A DNA stretch of 30,760 bases from DASZHJ01 sp035581425 (GTDB lineage: Bacteria; Pseudomonadota; Alphaproteobacteria; ATCC43930; CGMCC-115725): the NCBI GenBank assembly GCA_035581425.1, contig DATJVP010000032.1, positions 1 to 30,760 of the forward strand, given 5' to 3'. How positions within the stretch are numbered: position 1 is the first letter of the stretch; each line of letters begins with the position of its first letter. Shown here piece by piece: positions 24,843 to 30,760 of the stretch. Position numbers and translations under genes: made by a program. The notes beneath the pieces were generated by a model, which saw nothing but the letters and a program-made list of their open reading frames with translations, was not told the DNA's origin and did not search any database.

Positions 24843-26126
24843 TCAGTCGCCTGCGGCCACGGTAAGGTCAGCTATGAGTACCTTGCCTTTGGTCTCCGGT
24901 CCGATCAGGAGAGCAAAGATGAAGATGACCGCGGCACCGGTGGTCGAGATGAGCATGGGCATGGCGAAACCCGATGGCTCATTTGCCGCGAGAATCGCCA
25001 ACACCGGCCCGGTGAAACCGGCCCAGACCGCGCCTTGGTGATAGCAGAAGCCCGAAGCGGTCGCGCGCACCTCGGTCGGGAAGCGTTCAGAGAGATAGCT
25101 GGGGTTCTGCCCGTAGATCGCGCCGAGGAAAGCGCCCTGCAGGATGAAGGCCCCCGCGACCATCGCGTAATCCCCGACGAAGAGATAGAACGGCGTGATG
25201 AACAGGCCGATCGCCGCGGGGATGATCATTGCCCAACGACGGCCGATGATATCCGCAAGCATCCCCCAGAAACCCTGCGCAAGGAACGACAACAGATTGG
25301 CGAGCGCGAGCGGCATCGCGATCATGGCGGGACTGAGGTGCAGGTCTTTCTGAAGGTGCGTCGCGAACATGCCGTAGACCGAGTAGTAGACGACGAACCC
25401 GCTCGCCATCCAAAGGCACGCGGTGAGCGTGTTGGAGAGCATCCGCCAGCGGAATATGTCGAAGAGCGGCGCCCGCGTCTCCTTCTTCTGCTCGCGCTGC
25501 AGGCGGCGGTTCTCCGCCCAGACCGCAGGCTCCTTGACGTAGATACGTATCCAGACGACGGCGAGCGCCGGCAGGACGCCGAGCATCAGGAGGCCGCGCC
25601 AGCCGATGGAGTCGTAGAGCAATCCGTAAGCGGCGCTCGAGAGCAGGAATCCGAGACTCCAGGACCCCTGCAGGACGCCGCTCATCAGACCGCGTGAGCG
25701 CGCGGGCCAGGATTCCATCGCGAGTGCCGCGCCCGCCGGCCATTCCGCGCCCATGCCGATGCCGAGTAGCGCGCGGAAGATGAAGAGGAGCAGGAAACTC
25801 GGCGCGAGTCCGGCGGCGAAGTTGCAGATTGAATACCAGAGGATCGAGATCATCAGCGGCGTCTTGCGGCCGATGCGGTCGGCAAGCCAGCCGGAGGCCA
25901 CCGCGCCTACCAATCGAAGCCACAAGGTGATGGTGAAGACCGCGGTCACTGCGACGAGATCGACGCCGAAGGCCTGAGCGATCGGCACCATGATCAGCAG
26001 GAAGATCGTGAAGTCGAAGGCGTCCAAGGTCCAACCGAGCCAGGCTGCGATCCAAGCGAGCCACTGGTCCTTTGTGGGCTCCTTCCACCACGGAAGTTGT
26101 TGAGCCGATGCCATGGGCATTGCCAT
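24843..26126 (-). CDS. MFS transporter, probable carboxylate (SHS/lactate-sialate type):H+ symporter
   Basis: 427 residues with about 12 membrane helices. Helix 1 carries WTLDAFDFTIFLLI with Asp35 and Asp38, a pattern of the sialate/lactate:H+ symporter and aromatic-acid symporter groups. The loop motif GWLADRIGRKTP is between helices 2 and 3, GMGAEWPAGAALAMESWPARSRG lies in helices 4-5, and PETKG is near the end. No sugar-porter motif is present. GAGGGAGA lies about 8 nt before the ATG. The leader upstream contains a terminator-like hairpin. Lactate or a related monocarboxylate is the best guess for the substrate, not certain. Confidence 0.75.
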   Translation of the reverse strand: MAMPMASAQQLPWWKEPTKDQWLAWIAAWLGWTLDAFDFTIFLLIMVPIAQAFGVDLVAVTAVFTITLWLRLVGAVASGWLADRIGRKTPLMISILWYSICNFAAGLAPSFLLLFIFRALLGIGMGAEWPAGAALAMESWPARSRGLMSGVLQGSWSLGFLLSSAAYGLLYDSIGWRGLLMLGVLPALAVVWIRIYVKEPAVWAENRRLQREQKKETRAPLFDIFRWRMLSNTLTACLWMASGFVVYYSVYGMFATHLQKDLHLSPAMIAMPLALANLLSFLAQGFWGMLADIIGRRWAMIIPAAIGLFITPFYLFVGDYAMVAGAFILQGAFLGAIYGQNPSYLSERFPTEVRATASGFCYHQGAVWAGFTGPVLAILAANEPSGFAMPMLISTTGAAVIFIFALLIGPETKGKVLIADLTVAAGD

Positions 26127-26454
26127 TTGACGTCTCCCTCTTGGTTTGTCGGTGTTGCTCTCCCTTCGAAATAAAAAGCGACCGCCGACTCCATCGGCGG
26201 TGAGCGCGTTGCGACGTAACGATTTTCTGTACGCAAGCCCTGCGAAAAGTGCCCGTGACCAGTGAGTTCACGCACCCTGCAGGAGAATTCACTATCCCGT
26301 GTGGAGCGGCGGAGCGCAAGCCGCTAGTTTCGCTCGGTGCAAACGAGACAGGGACCTTGCTCTATATTGGTCAACAGAACGGCCATATTTTGCCGGGGCT
26401 CATCGGCAGGAGCCGCCGCAAAATCGAGCTAACGCTGATGGAGTTAAGAGCGAC
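26127..26454. other. Divergent region between MFS and DUF1801 genes, 328 bp
   Basis: Apart from the terminator-like structure at 26169-26207, no gene is supported here. Frames that run into the MFS gene out of phase (a GTG at 26275 on the minus strand) and upstream of DUF1801 (from 26299) lack ribosome sites or family resemblance. Confidence 0.4.
26169..26207 (-). terminator. Terminator-like hairpin with U-tract in the MFS leader
   Basis: Read on the minus strand, ACCGCCGA pairs perfectly with TCGGCGGT around a 5-nt loop (26181-26201). Outer GCG/CGC pairing (26205-26207 with 26178-26180) extends the stem across a 3-nt bulge, and the stem is followed directly by TTTTTATTT. This is the form of an intrinsic terminator. 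It lies 42 nt before the MFS start codon and on the same strand, with no minus-strand gene directly upstream. Confidence 0.55.
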
Positions 26455-26850
26455 GTGAAAAAGTCCGGAACGACCAGACGCATCTCTCCGTCTCGTCTCA
26501 TCGACGCGAGGATCAAGGAGCTCGACGATTGGAGGGGCAGGACGCTCGCCCGTGTCCGCGCGCTCATCAAACAAGCGGACCCCGAGACGGTCGAGGAATG
26601 GAAGTGGAGAGGCGTTCCCGTTTGGTCGCACGATGGGCTGATCTGCACCGGCGAGACCTACAAGAGCGTCGTGAAGCTGACCTTCCTCAAGGGCGCCTCG
26701 CTTGCGGACCCTGCGGGCCTCTTCAACGCGAGCCTTGAAGGCAACGCCCGGCGCGCAATCGATATCCGCGAGGGCGAGGAAATTGATGCGGGCGCCTTCA
26801 AGAAGCTCATCCGCGCAGCTGTGACGCTCAACAGGTCATCGGCCCGATGA
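26455..26850 (+). CDS. DUF1801 domain protein
   Basis: 131 residues from a GTG at 26455 with AAGAG a few nt upstream; the frame is open further back without family resemblance. The sequence is typical of DUF1801 (YdhG/YjbR-like fold) proteins: LDDWRGRTLARVRALIK, VEEWKWRGVPVWSHDG, ICTGETYKSVVKLTF and FNASLEGNARRAID are recognisable. The family is small, cytoplasmic and of unknown biochemical function. No link to its neighbours is apparent. Confidence 0.8.
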   Translation: MKKSGTTRRISPSRLIDARIKELDDWRGRTLARVRALIKQADPETVEEWKWRGVPVWSHDGLICTGETYKSVVKLTFLKGASLADPAGLFNASLEGNARRAIDIREGEEIDAGAFKKLIRAAVTLNRSSAR

Positions 26851-26873
26851 TCCCGGGACGAAGGGGCACAATT

Positions 26874-26903
26874 TTGCAGATGTCGATCCCAAGGTAATAT
26901 TAT
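26874..26903 (+). promoter_or_regulatory. Possible promoter of the monooxygenase-like gene
   Basis: TATTAT at 26898-26903 matches five of six bases of a -10 box; TTGCAG at 26874-26879, 18 bp upstream, is a poor -35. It lies in an AT-rich patch 75 bp before the start codon. Weak evidence. Confidence 0.25.
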
Positions 26904-26977
26904 CCCGTCGATTCAGAGGCGCGGGCGACGCCGCCTCGTAGCTCCCAAGGACAAGAAATCGAAACAGGACGGCGCGC

Positions 26978-28204
26978 ATGTCAGTAGAGAAAATCAAGAC
27001 GCTCGTCATTGGAGGGGGCCAAGCTGGCCTGGCGATGAGCGAGCATCTGACGAAGCGCGGGGAGCCGCATCTCATTCTCGAGCGGCATCGGATTGCCGAG
27101 CGGTGGCGTTCCGAGAGATGGGACTCTCTCGTCGCCAACGGGCCTGCCTGGCACGACAGATTTCCCACTCGGGAGTTCTCCGGCATCGATCCCGACAGCT
27201 TCGCCACCGCGGCACAAGTCGTGGACTATTTCGTCGGCCACGCAGAGCAAATCCGCGCTCCCATACGTTGCGGAGTCGAGGTCACGACGCTTCGCAAGAC
27301 AGCGGATGGCAGCGGTTTCCGAGCGGAAACCCCGGCGGGTGCGATCGAAGCCGTTAATGTCGTGGCGGCCACCGGGCCATTTCAGCGCCCGCTCATCCCC
27401 ACGGTCGTGCCGGCGGATACCGGGATCCTGCAGATCCATTCCAACCACTATCGCAATCCCGGACAGTTGCCTCCGGGCGCGGCGCTGGTGATCGGAGCGG
27501 GCTCGTCGGGCGCGCAGATCGCCGACGAGCTTCTGCGCGCGGGAAGGCGCGTCTATCTTTCGATCGGGCCGCACAACCGGCCTCCCCGGCGCTATCGCGG
27601 GCGCGATTTCGTCTGGTGGCTCGGGGTCCTCGGCAAATGGGATGTCGAGACCCCGGATCCCTCCATGGAGCATGTCACGATCGCGGTGAGTGGCGCCTAT
27701 GGCGGCCATACTGTCGACTTCCGCCGCTTCGCCGCGCGCGGGATGGTCCTCTTGGGGAGGGCCGGAGCCTTCAACGACGGCGTCATGCACTTCGCACCCG
27801 ATCTCGCGAGCAATGTCGCGCGAGGAGATGCGGACTACCTGTCGGTCCTGGACGAGGCCGACGCCCACGCTGCTCGGGCGGGTCTCGACCTTCCAGAGGA
27901 TCCTGACGCACGCAAGCGAGAGCAGGATCCGGCATGCGTCATCGATCCGATTCTCCGGCTCGATCTCGCGGAGGCCGGCATAACCTCGATCGTGTGGGCG
28001 ACGGGTTACTCCCTCGATTTCGGCTGGCTCAAGGTCGACGTCTTCGACGAGAAGGGCAGACCGATGCATCGCCGAGGCGTCACGGAGGTACCGGGGTTGT
28101 ACTTCTTAGGCCTTCCCTGGCTGTCGCGACGGGCTTCCTCATTCATCTGGGGCGTTTGGCCCGATGCCAAATATCTTGCGGACCATATTGCAGCCCGCGG
28201 CTAG
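26978..28204 (+). CDS. FAD/NAD(P)H-dependent monooxygenase-like oxidoreductase (CzcO/FMO family)
   Basis: 408 residues. The FAD-binding motif VIGGGQAGLAMSEHL (10-24) is at the N-terminus. A second Rossmann motif VIGAGSSGAQIADELL (about 171-186) should bind NAD(P)H, and WATGYSLDFGWL near 340-350 is the conserved ATG-x-x segment of flavin monooxygenases. LPWLSRRASSFIWGVWPDA near the end is typical of the CzcO-like subgroup. Such enzymes oxygenate small organic molecules or amines, or oxidise thiols; the substrate is unknown. It is convergent with hutI, with 21 bp between stops. Confidence 0.85.
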   Translation: MSVEKIKTLVIGGGQAGLAMSEHLTKRGEPHLILERHRIAERWRSERWDSLVANGPAWHDRFPTREFSGIDPDSFATAAQVVDYFVGHAEQIRAPIRCGVEVTTLRKTADGSGFRAETPAGAIEAVNVVAATGPFQRPLIPTVVPADTGILQIHSNHYRNPGQLPPGAALVIGAGSSGAQIADELLRAGRRVYLSIGPHNRPPRRYRGRDFVWWLGVLGKWDVETPDPSMEHVTIAVSGAYGGHTVDFRRFAARGMVLLGRAGAFNDGVMHFAPDLASNVARGDADYLSVLDEADAHAARAGLDLPEDPDARKREQDPACVIDPILRLDLAEAGITSIVWATGYSLDFGWLKVDVFDEKGRPMHRRGVTEVPGLYFLGLPWLSRRASSFIWGVWPDAKYLADHIAARG

Positions 28205-28225
28205 GAGTGGAGTTTTACCGGGGCG

Positions 28226-29443
28226 CTAGGTGCCCCTCCAGACCCGCGCGTGGATCGGATTGAAGCCCATCCGGTAGATCAGCTCGGCCGGACGCTCGAC
28301 AGACCAGATCGCGAGATCGCACCATTTCCCGGCTTCGAGCGTTCCGATCTCGCGGTCGCGTCCCAGCGCCTTCGCGGCCTCGCGCGTGACGCCTGCGAGA
28401 CACTCCTCTGTCGACAGACGAAGCAGGATCGCCCCCATGTTCATCGCCAGTAGGAGCGAGGTCAGCGGTGAGGTGCCGGGGTTGCAGTCGCTGGCGAGCG
28501 CGATCGGAACGCCGTGACTGCGGAGCAGCGCGACGGGCGGAGGCTTGGTCTCGCGCAGGAAATAGAAGGCGCCGGGCAAAAGGACCGCAACCGTACCGGC
28601 CTTCGCGAGAGCTGCGATACCCGCTTCCTCGGTATGCTCGAGATGATCCGCGGACTGCGCGCCGTACTCGGCCGCCAGCGCCGCGCCACCCGAATTCGTG
28701 AGTTGATCGGCGTGCAGCTTCACCGGAAGCTTCCATCGTTTTGCAGCCTCGAAGACCCTGGCGGTCTGCTCCGGGGTGAATGCGATCGTCTCGCAAAAGC
28801 CGTCGACGGCGTCGACGAGCCCCTCGGCGGCGATTGCCGGAAGCATCTCCTCGCAGACGCGCGCGATATAGGCGTCCTTGTCCTGATTGGCCTCCAGCGG
28901 AAGGGCGTGAGCGCCGAGAAAGGTCGTGGTCACCGACACCGGCCTCAGCGTGCCGAGCCGGCGCGCGACGCGGAGCTGCTTCCGCTCGGTCTCCAGCTCG
29001 AGCCCGTAGCCGGATTTGATCTCGACGGTGGTAACACCCTCCGCGATGAGCGCATCGATCCGGCGCGTTGCAGAATTGAGGAGGCACTCGTCGCTTGCTG
29101 CCCGGGTCGCCTTGACCGTCGAACGAATACCGCCACCCGCGCGCGCGATCTCCTCGTAGCTCTTGCCGGCCATCCTCAACTCGAATTCCTGTACTCGATC
29201 GCCTCCGTAGACGAGGTGCGTGTGGCAATCGACCAGCCCCGGCGTGATCAAGCGGCCCTCGCAATCGATCGTCTCCTCAGCATCGAGATTCGGCGCGGTG
29301 TCCGCCGGGCCGGCGTAGACAATACGGCCGCTGCGGCAGGCGACGACTCCATTCTCCACGATGCCCAGCCCTAGCTCGCCCCGCACGAGCGTCGCGAGAC
29401 GAGCGCCGCGCCAAATCCGATCAAGTCCTATCGGCATTTCCAT
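28226..29443 (-). CDS. hutI: Imidazolonepropionase
   Basis: 405 residues, the normal length. It hydrolyses 4-imidazolone-5-propionate to formiminoglutamate, the third step of histidine breakdown. The metal ligands are present: CHTH (His74, His76), FLGAHALP (His179), LHADQ (His244) and ASDCNPG (Asp319). The specificity segments YGGDRVQEFELRM (79-91) and KSGYGLELETE (143-153) are those of HutI rather than other amidohydrolases. GGGAG lies upstream of the ATG. No hutH, hutU, hutG or hutC is in the window, so here it stands apart from the rest of the histidine pathway. Confidence 0.93.
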   Translation of the reverse strand: MEMPIGLDRIWRGARLATLVRGELGLGIVENGVVACRSGRIVYAGPADTAPNLDAEETIDCEGRLITPGLVDCHTHLVYGGDRVQEFELRMAGKSYEEIARAGGGIRSTVKATRAASDECLLNSATRRIDALIAEGVTTVEIKSGYGLELETERKQLRVARRLGTLRPVSVTTTFLGAHALPLEANQDKDAYIARVCEEMLPAIAAEGLVDAVDGFCETIAFTPEQTARVFEAAKRWKLPVKLHADQLTNSGGAALAAEYGAQSADHLEHTEEAGIAALAKAGTVAVLLPGAFYFLRETKPPPVALLRSHGVPIALASDCNPGTSPLTSLLLAMNMGAILLRLSTEECLAGVTREAAKALGRDREIGTLEAGKWCDLAIWSVERPAELIYRMGFNPIHARVWRGT

Positions 29444-29471
29444 GCACTCCCGGATTCAACGTGCCCAGACT

Positions 29472-29497
29472 ATCGCCTTGACGGGGTCGAAGGCGAT
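29472..29497. promoter_or_regulatory. 26-bp dyad in the hutI/amidohydrolase divergent region
   Basis: atcgcctt (29472-29479) and aaggcgat (29490-29497) are exact complements with a 10-bp spacer. The dyad lies 28 bp before hutI and about 60 bp before the amidohydrolase gene, a good position for an operator acting on both. The regulator is not in the window. Confidence 0.4.
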
Positions 29498-29507
29498 CCC
29501 GAACAAT
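29478..29507 (+). promoter_or_regulatory. Possible promoter of the amidohydrolase-like gene
   Basis: TTGACG (29478-29483) and AACAAT (29502-29507) are spaced by 18 bp. The -35 box lies within the 26-bp dyad, so a protein bound there would block it. Transcription would begin some 40 bp before the GTG start. Confidence 0.35.
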
Positions 29508-29555
29508 GCCGTCTACAGCACAGCGTAGAAACGAACATCCGTCCGGGAGAGGCCC

Positions 29556-30464
29556 GTGCAAAAGGTGATCGATCTCGAATGCGACATGCCCCCGGACGAA
29601 AGCGGCAAGCCGCGCAAATTCGGGACGGAAGCGCTGATGCCGGGCTTCGGCGATCCCGAACGGCTCGATCCGCTACCGGGCTACGGCTTCCCGAACTACG
29701 AGCGCATCTTCCCGCATCGCGTGGCGCCGCCGGAAGGTGCGCCCCAGCCCAAGGGCATGTCGCTCGCGGATTTCGTGAAGAACATGGACGAGGCGGGCAT
29801 CGAGACGGGGGTGGTCGGCCGCGTTGCGAACCACGAGCTCGCGAAGATCGTCCAGGCATATCCCGGCCGCTTCATCGGGCTCGCTTCGATCAGCCCCTTC
29901 GACGGCATGCGCGGCGTGCGCGAATTCGAGCACGTCGTGAGGGATCGCGGTCTTGGCGGGCTGCGTATCGCCGCGCTCTTCAACATGGTGCCCGCGAGCG
30001 ATCGGCGCTTCTATCCGCTCTACGCCAAATGCGTCGAGCTCGACGTTCCCGTCCGCATCTACACCTCCATGAACTACGCCAACGATCGTCCCTACGACCT
30101 CGGGCACCCGCGCCATCTCGATCAAGTTGCGATGGACTTTCCGGAGCTGAGGATCGTCGCGGGCTTGAGCGGTTGGCCCTGGATCGCGGACATGGTGGGC
30201 TTATTGCGCCGGCATCCCAATCTCTACTGCGATACCGCCGCGCACCATCCCCGCTACTTCGCCGTCAAGGGCTCCGGTTGGGAGCAGTTTCTGCAATTCG
30301 GAAACACGTTGCTTCAGGACAAGATCATGGTGGGATTGTCGCGTGGCACGCTCGGCATCTCCTTCAAGGAGGCGATCGCGGAATATCAAGGGCTGCCGCT
30401 CAAGGAGCGCGTCATCGAGAAGTGGCTCTACTCGAACGCCCGACGGTTCTTCCGCCTGGGATGA
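29556..30464 (+). CDS. Amidohydrolase-2 family protein with apparently lost metal site
   Basis: 302 residues with a GTG start and GGGAGAGG at 29545-29552. The overall pattern is that of the amidohydrolase-2 (ACMSD/resorcylate decarboxylase-like) family: PVRIYTSMN, LDQVAMDFPELRIV, GWPWIADMVGLLRRHPNLYCDTAAHHPRYF and a C-terminal NARRFFRLG. However, the expected N-terminal H-x-H is D6-L-E8, the metal His of the usual GHxGWPW is Leu204 (GLSGWPW), the metal Asp of the usual FGTDYP is Ser262 (VGLSRGT), and the central His is Tyr169 or Thr170. It may be catalytically inactive or use a different chemistry. It diverges from hutI and ends 6 bp from the convergent acyl-CoA synthetase gene. Confidence 0.8.
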   Translation: MQKVIDLECDMPPDESGKPRKFGTEALMPGFGDPERLDPLPGYGFPNYERIFPHRVAPPEGAPQPKGMSLADFVKNMDEAGIETGVVGRVANHELAKIVQAYPGRFIGLASISPFDGMRGVREFEHVVRDRGLGGLRIAALFNMVPASDRRFYPLYAKCVELDVPVRIYTSMNYANDRPYDLGHPRHLDQVAMDFPELRIVAGLSGWPWIADMVGLLRRHPNLYCDTAAHHPRYFAVKGSGWEQFLQFGNTLLQDKIMVGLSRGTLGISFKEAIAEYQGLPLKERVIEKWLYSNARRFFRLG

Positions 30465-30470
30465 CGCGGA

Positions 30471-30760
30471 TTACGCGAGGACGGCGCGCGCATCCGCCGC
30501 GATCGCGCCCTTGCCCTCCGCGCCGACGATGAGCGGGTTGACATCGAGCTCGACGAGTCGGTCGCCGAGCGCAGCCGCGAGGTTCCCGACCTGCACGAGC
30601 GCGTCCACCACGGCTTCCACGTCGCGGCGGGGCTGATCGCGGAAACCTTGCAGCAGCGGCCAGATGCGCAACCGCCTCAGCATCGCCTCTGCCGCTTCAC
30701 GCGATACCGGCGCGAGCGCCACCTCGACGTCCCGCATGAGCTCGACCAGCACGCCGCCCG
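30471..30760 (-). CDS. NDP-forming acyl-CoA synthetase (acetate-CoA ligase type), C-terminal end
   Basis: The frame is open to the window edge, so only the last 96 or so residues are seen. They match the end of the ATP-grasp domain of ADP-forming acyl-CoA synthetases: GGVLVELMRDVEVALAPV, then MLRRLRIWPLLQGFRDQPRRD, then LVELDVNPLIVGAEGKGAIAADARAVL, where the E-x-D-x-NPL motif is typical. These proteins couple acyl-CoA breakdown or formation to ATP. The N-terminal CoA-binding part lies beyond the window. A GTG at 30752 is internal, not the start. Confidence 0.8.
   Translation of the reverse strand, partial: GGVLVELMRDVEVALAPVSREAAEAMLRRLRIWPLLQGFRDQPRRDVEAVVDALVQVGNLAAALGDRLVELDVNPLIVGAEGKGAIAADARAVLA

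Noticed and set aside
26004..26275. Possible leader peptide for attenuation of the MFS gene, starting at a GTG at 26275 on the minus strand
   Set aside because: No ribosome site precedes it and the frame runs far into the MFS gene rather than stopping before the hairpin.
25087..26319. A 410-codon minus-strand frame overlapping the MFS gene in another phase
   Set aside because: Its Arg/Pro/Ala-rich translation has no membrane segments, whereas the overlapping MFS frame has 12 helices and a ribosome site.
28220..28236. Small hairpin ggggc/gcccc as a terminator between the monooxygenase and hutI genes
   Set aside because: It overlaps the hutI stop codon, has only five pairs, and no U-tract follows in either direction.
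28215..29264. A 349-codon minus-strand frame overlapping hutI
   Set aside because: The hutI frame has all metal ligands; this one is its out-of-phase shadow.
29579..30532. A 317-codon plus-strand frame overlapping the amidohydrolase-like gene
   Set aside because: It is a shifted frame of a recognisable protein, with Arg-rich translation and no motifs.
1..30760. Mobile elements, attachment sites, CRISPR arrays or tRNA genes
   Set aside because: No transposase, integrase, regularly spaced repeat or cloverleaf-like segment was seen on either strand.

Overview
The window is a GC-rich, densely packed stretch of chromosome from what looks like an alphaproteobacterium, probably Hyphomicrobiales (Rhizobiales)-like. 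This is judged from codon use, the short-form 6-phosphogluconate dehydrogenase, the OprB-type porin, and overlapping operon junctions. It is an inference without a database search. No rRNA, tRNA, CRISPR, insertion sequence, phage gene or recognisable transcriptional regulator was found.

Region 1 (1-3472): the end of an outer-membrane beta-barrel protein, a secreted or periplasmic arylsulfatase on the minus strand, and a class II ketose-bisphosphate aldolase on the plus strand.

Region 2 (3889-18252) is the core of the window. It holds a co-directional run of OprB porin, glucokinase, 6-phosphogluconate dehydrogenase, transaldolase, phosphoglucose isomerase, transketolase, glucose-6-phosphate dehydrogenase, a Cof-type HAD phosphatase, ribulose-phosphate epimerase, 6-phosphogluconolactonase, ribose-5-phosphate isomerase and a sugar-porter MFS permease. 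Many junctions overlap by 4-8 bp. Together these encode entry of glucose through both membranes, phosphorylation, the whole oxidative and non-oxidative pentose phosphate pathway, and the isomerase that returns fructose-6-phosphate to glucose-6-phosphate. This is a complete, potentially cyclic hexose oxidation module. Coenzyme-site residues in Gnd, and less surely in Zwf, suggest that it may yield NADH.

Region 3 (18431-23847): a second, paralogous HAD phosphatase on the minus strand, divergent from a ribose ABC importer (ATPase, permease, binding protein) and ribokinase. This feeds ribose-5-phosphate into the pathway of region 2.

Region 4 (23864-30760) is mixed accessory metabolism. It contains a SAM methyltransferase and a carboxylate-type MFS transporter (minus), a DUF1801 protein and an FAD/NAD(P)H monooxygenase-like protein (plus), a lone imidazolonepropionase (minus), an amidohydrolase-2 family protein that seems to have lost its metal ligands (plus), and the C-terminal end of an NDP-forming acyl-CoA synthetase (minus, running off the window). 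A hairpin plus U-tract lies in the 5' leader of the MFS gene, and a 26-bp dyad overlaps a possible promoter between hutI and the amidohydrolase gene.
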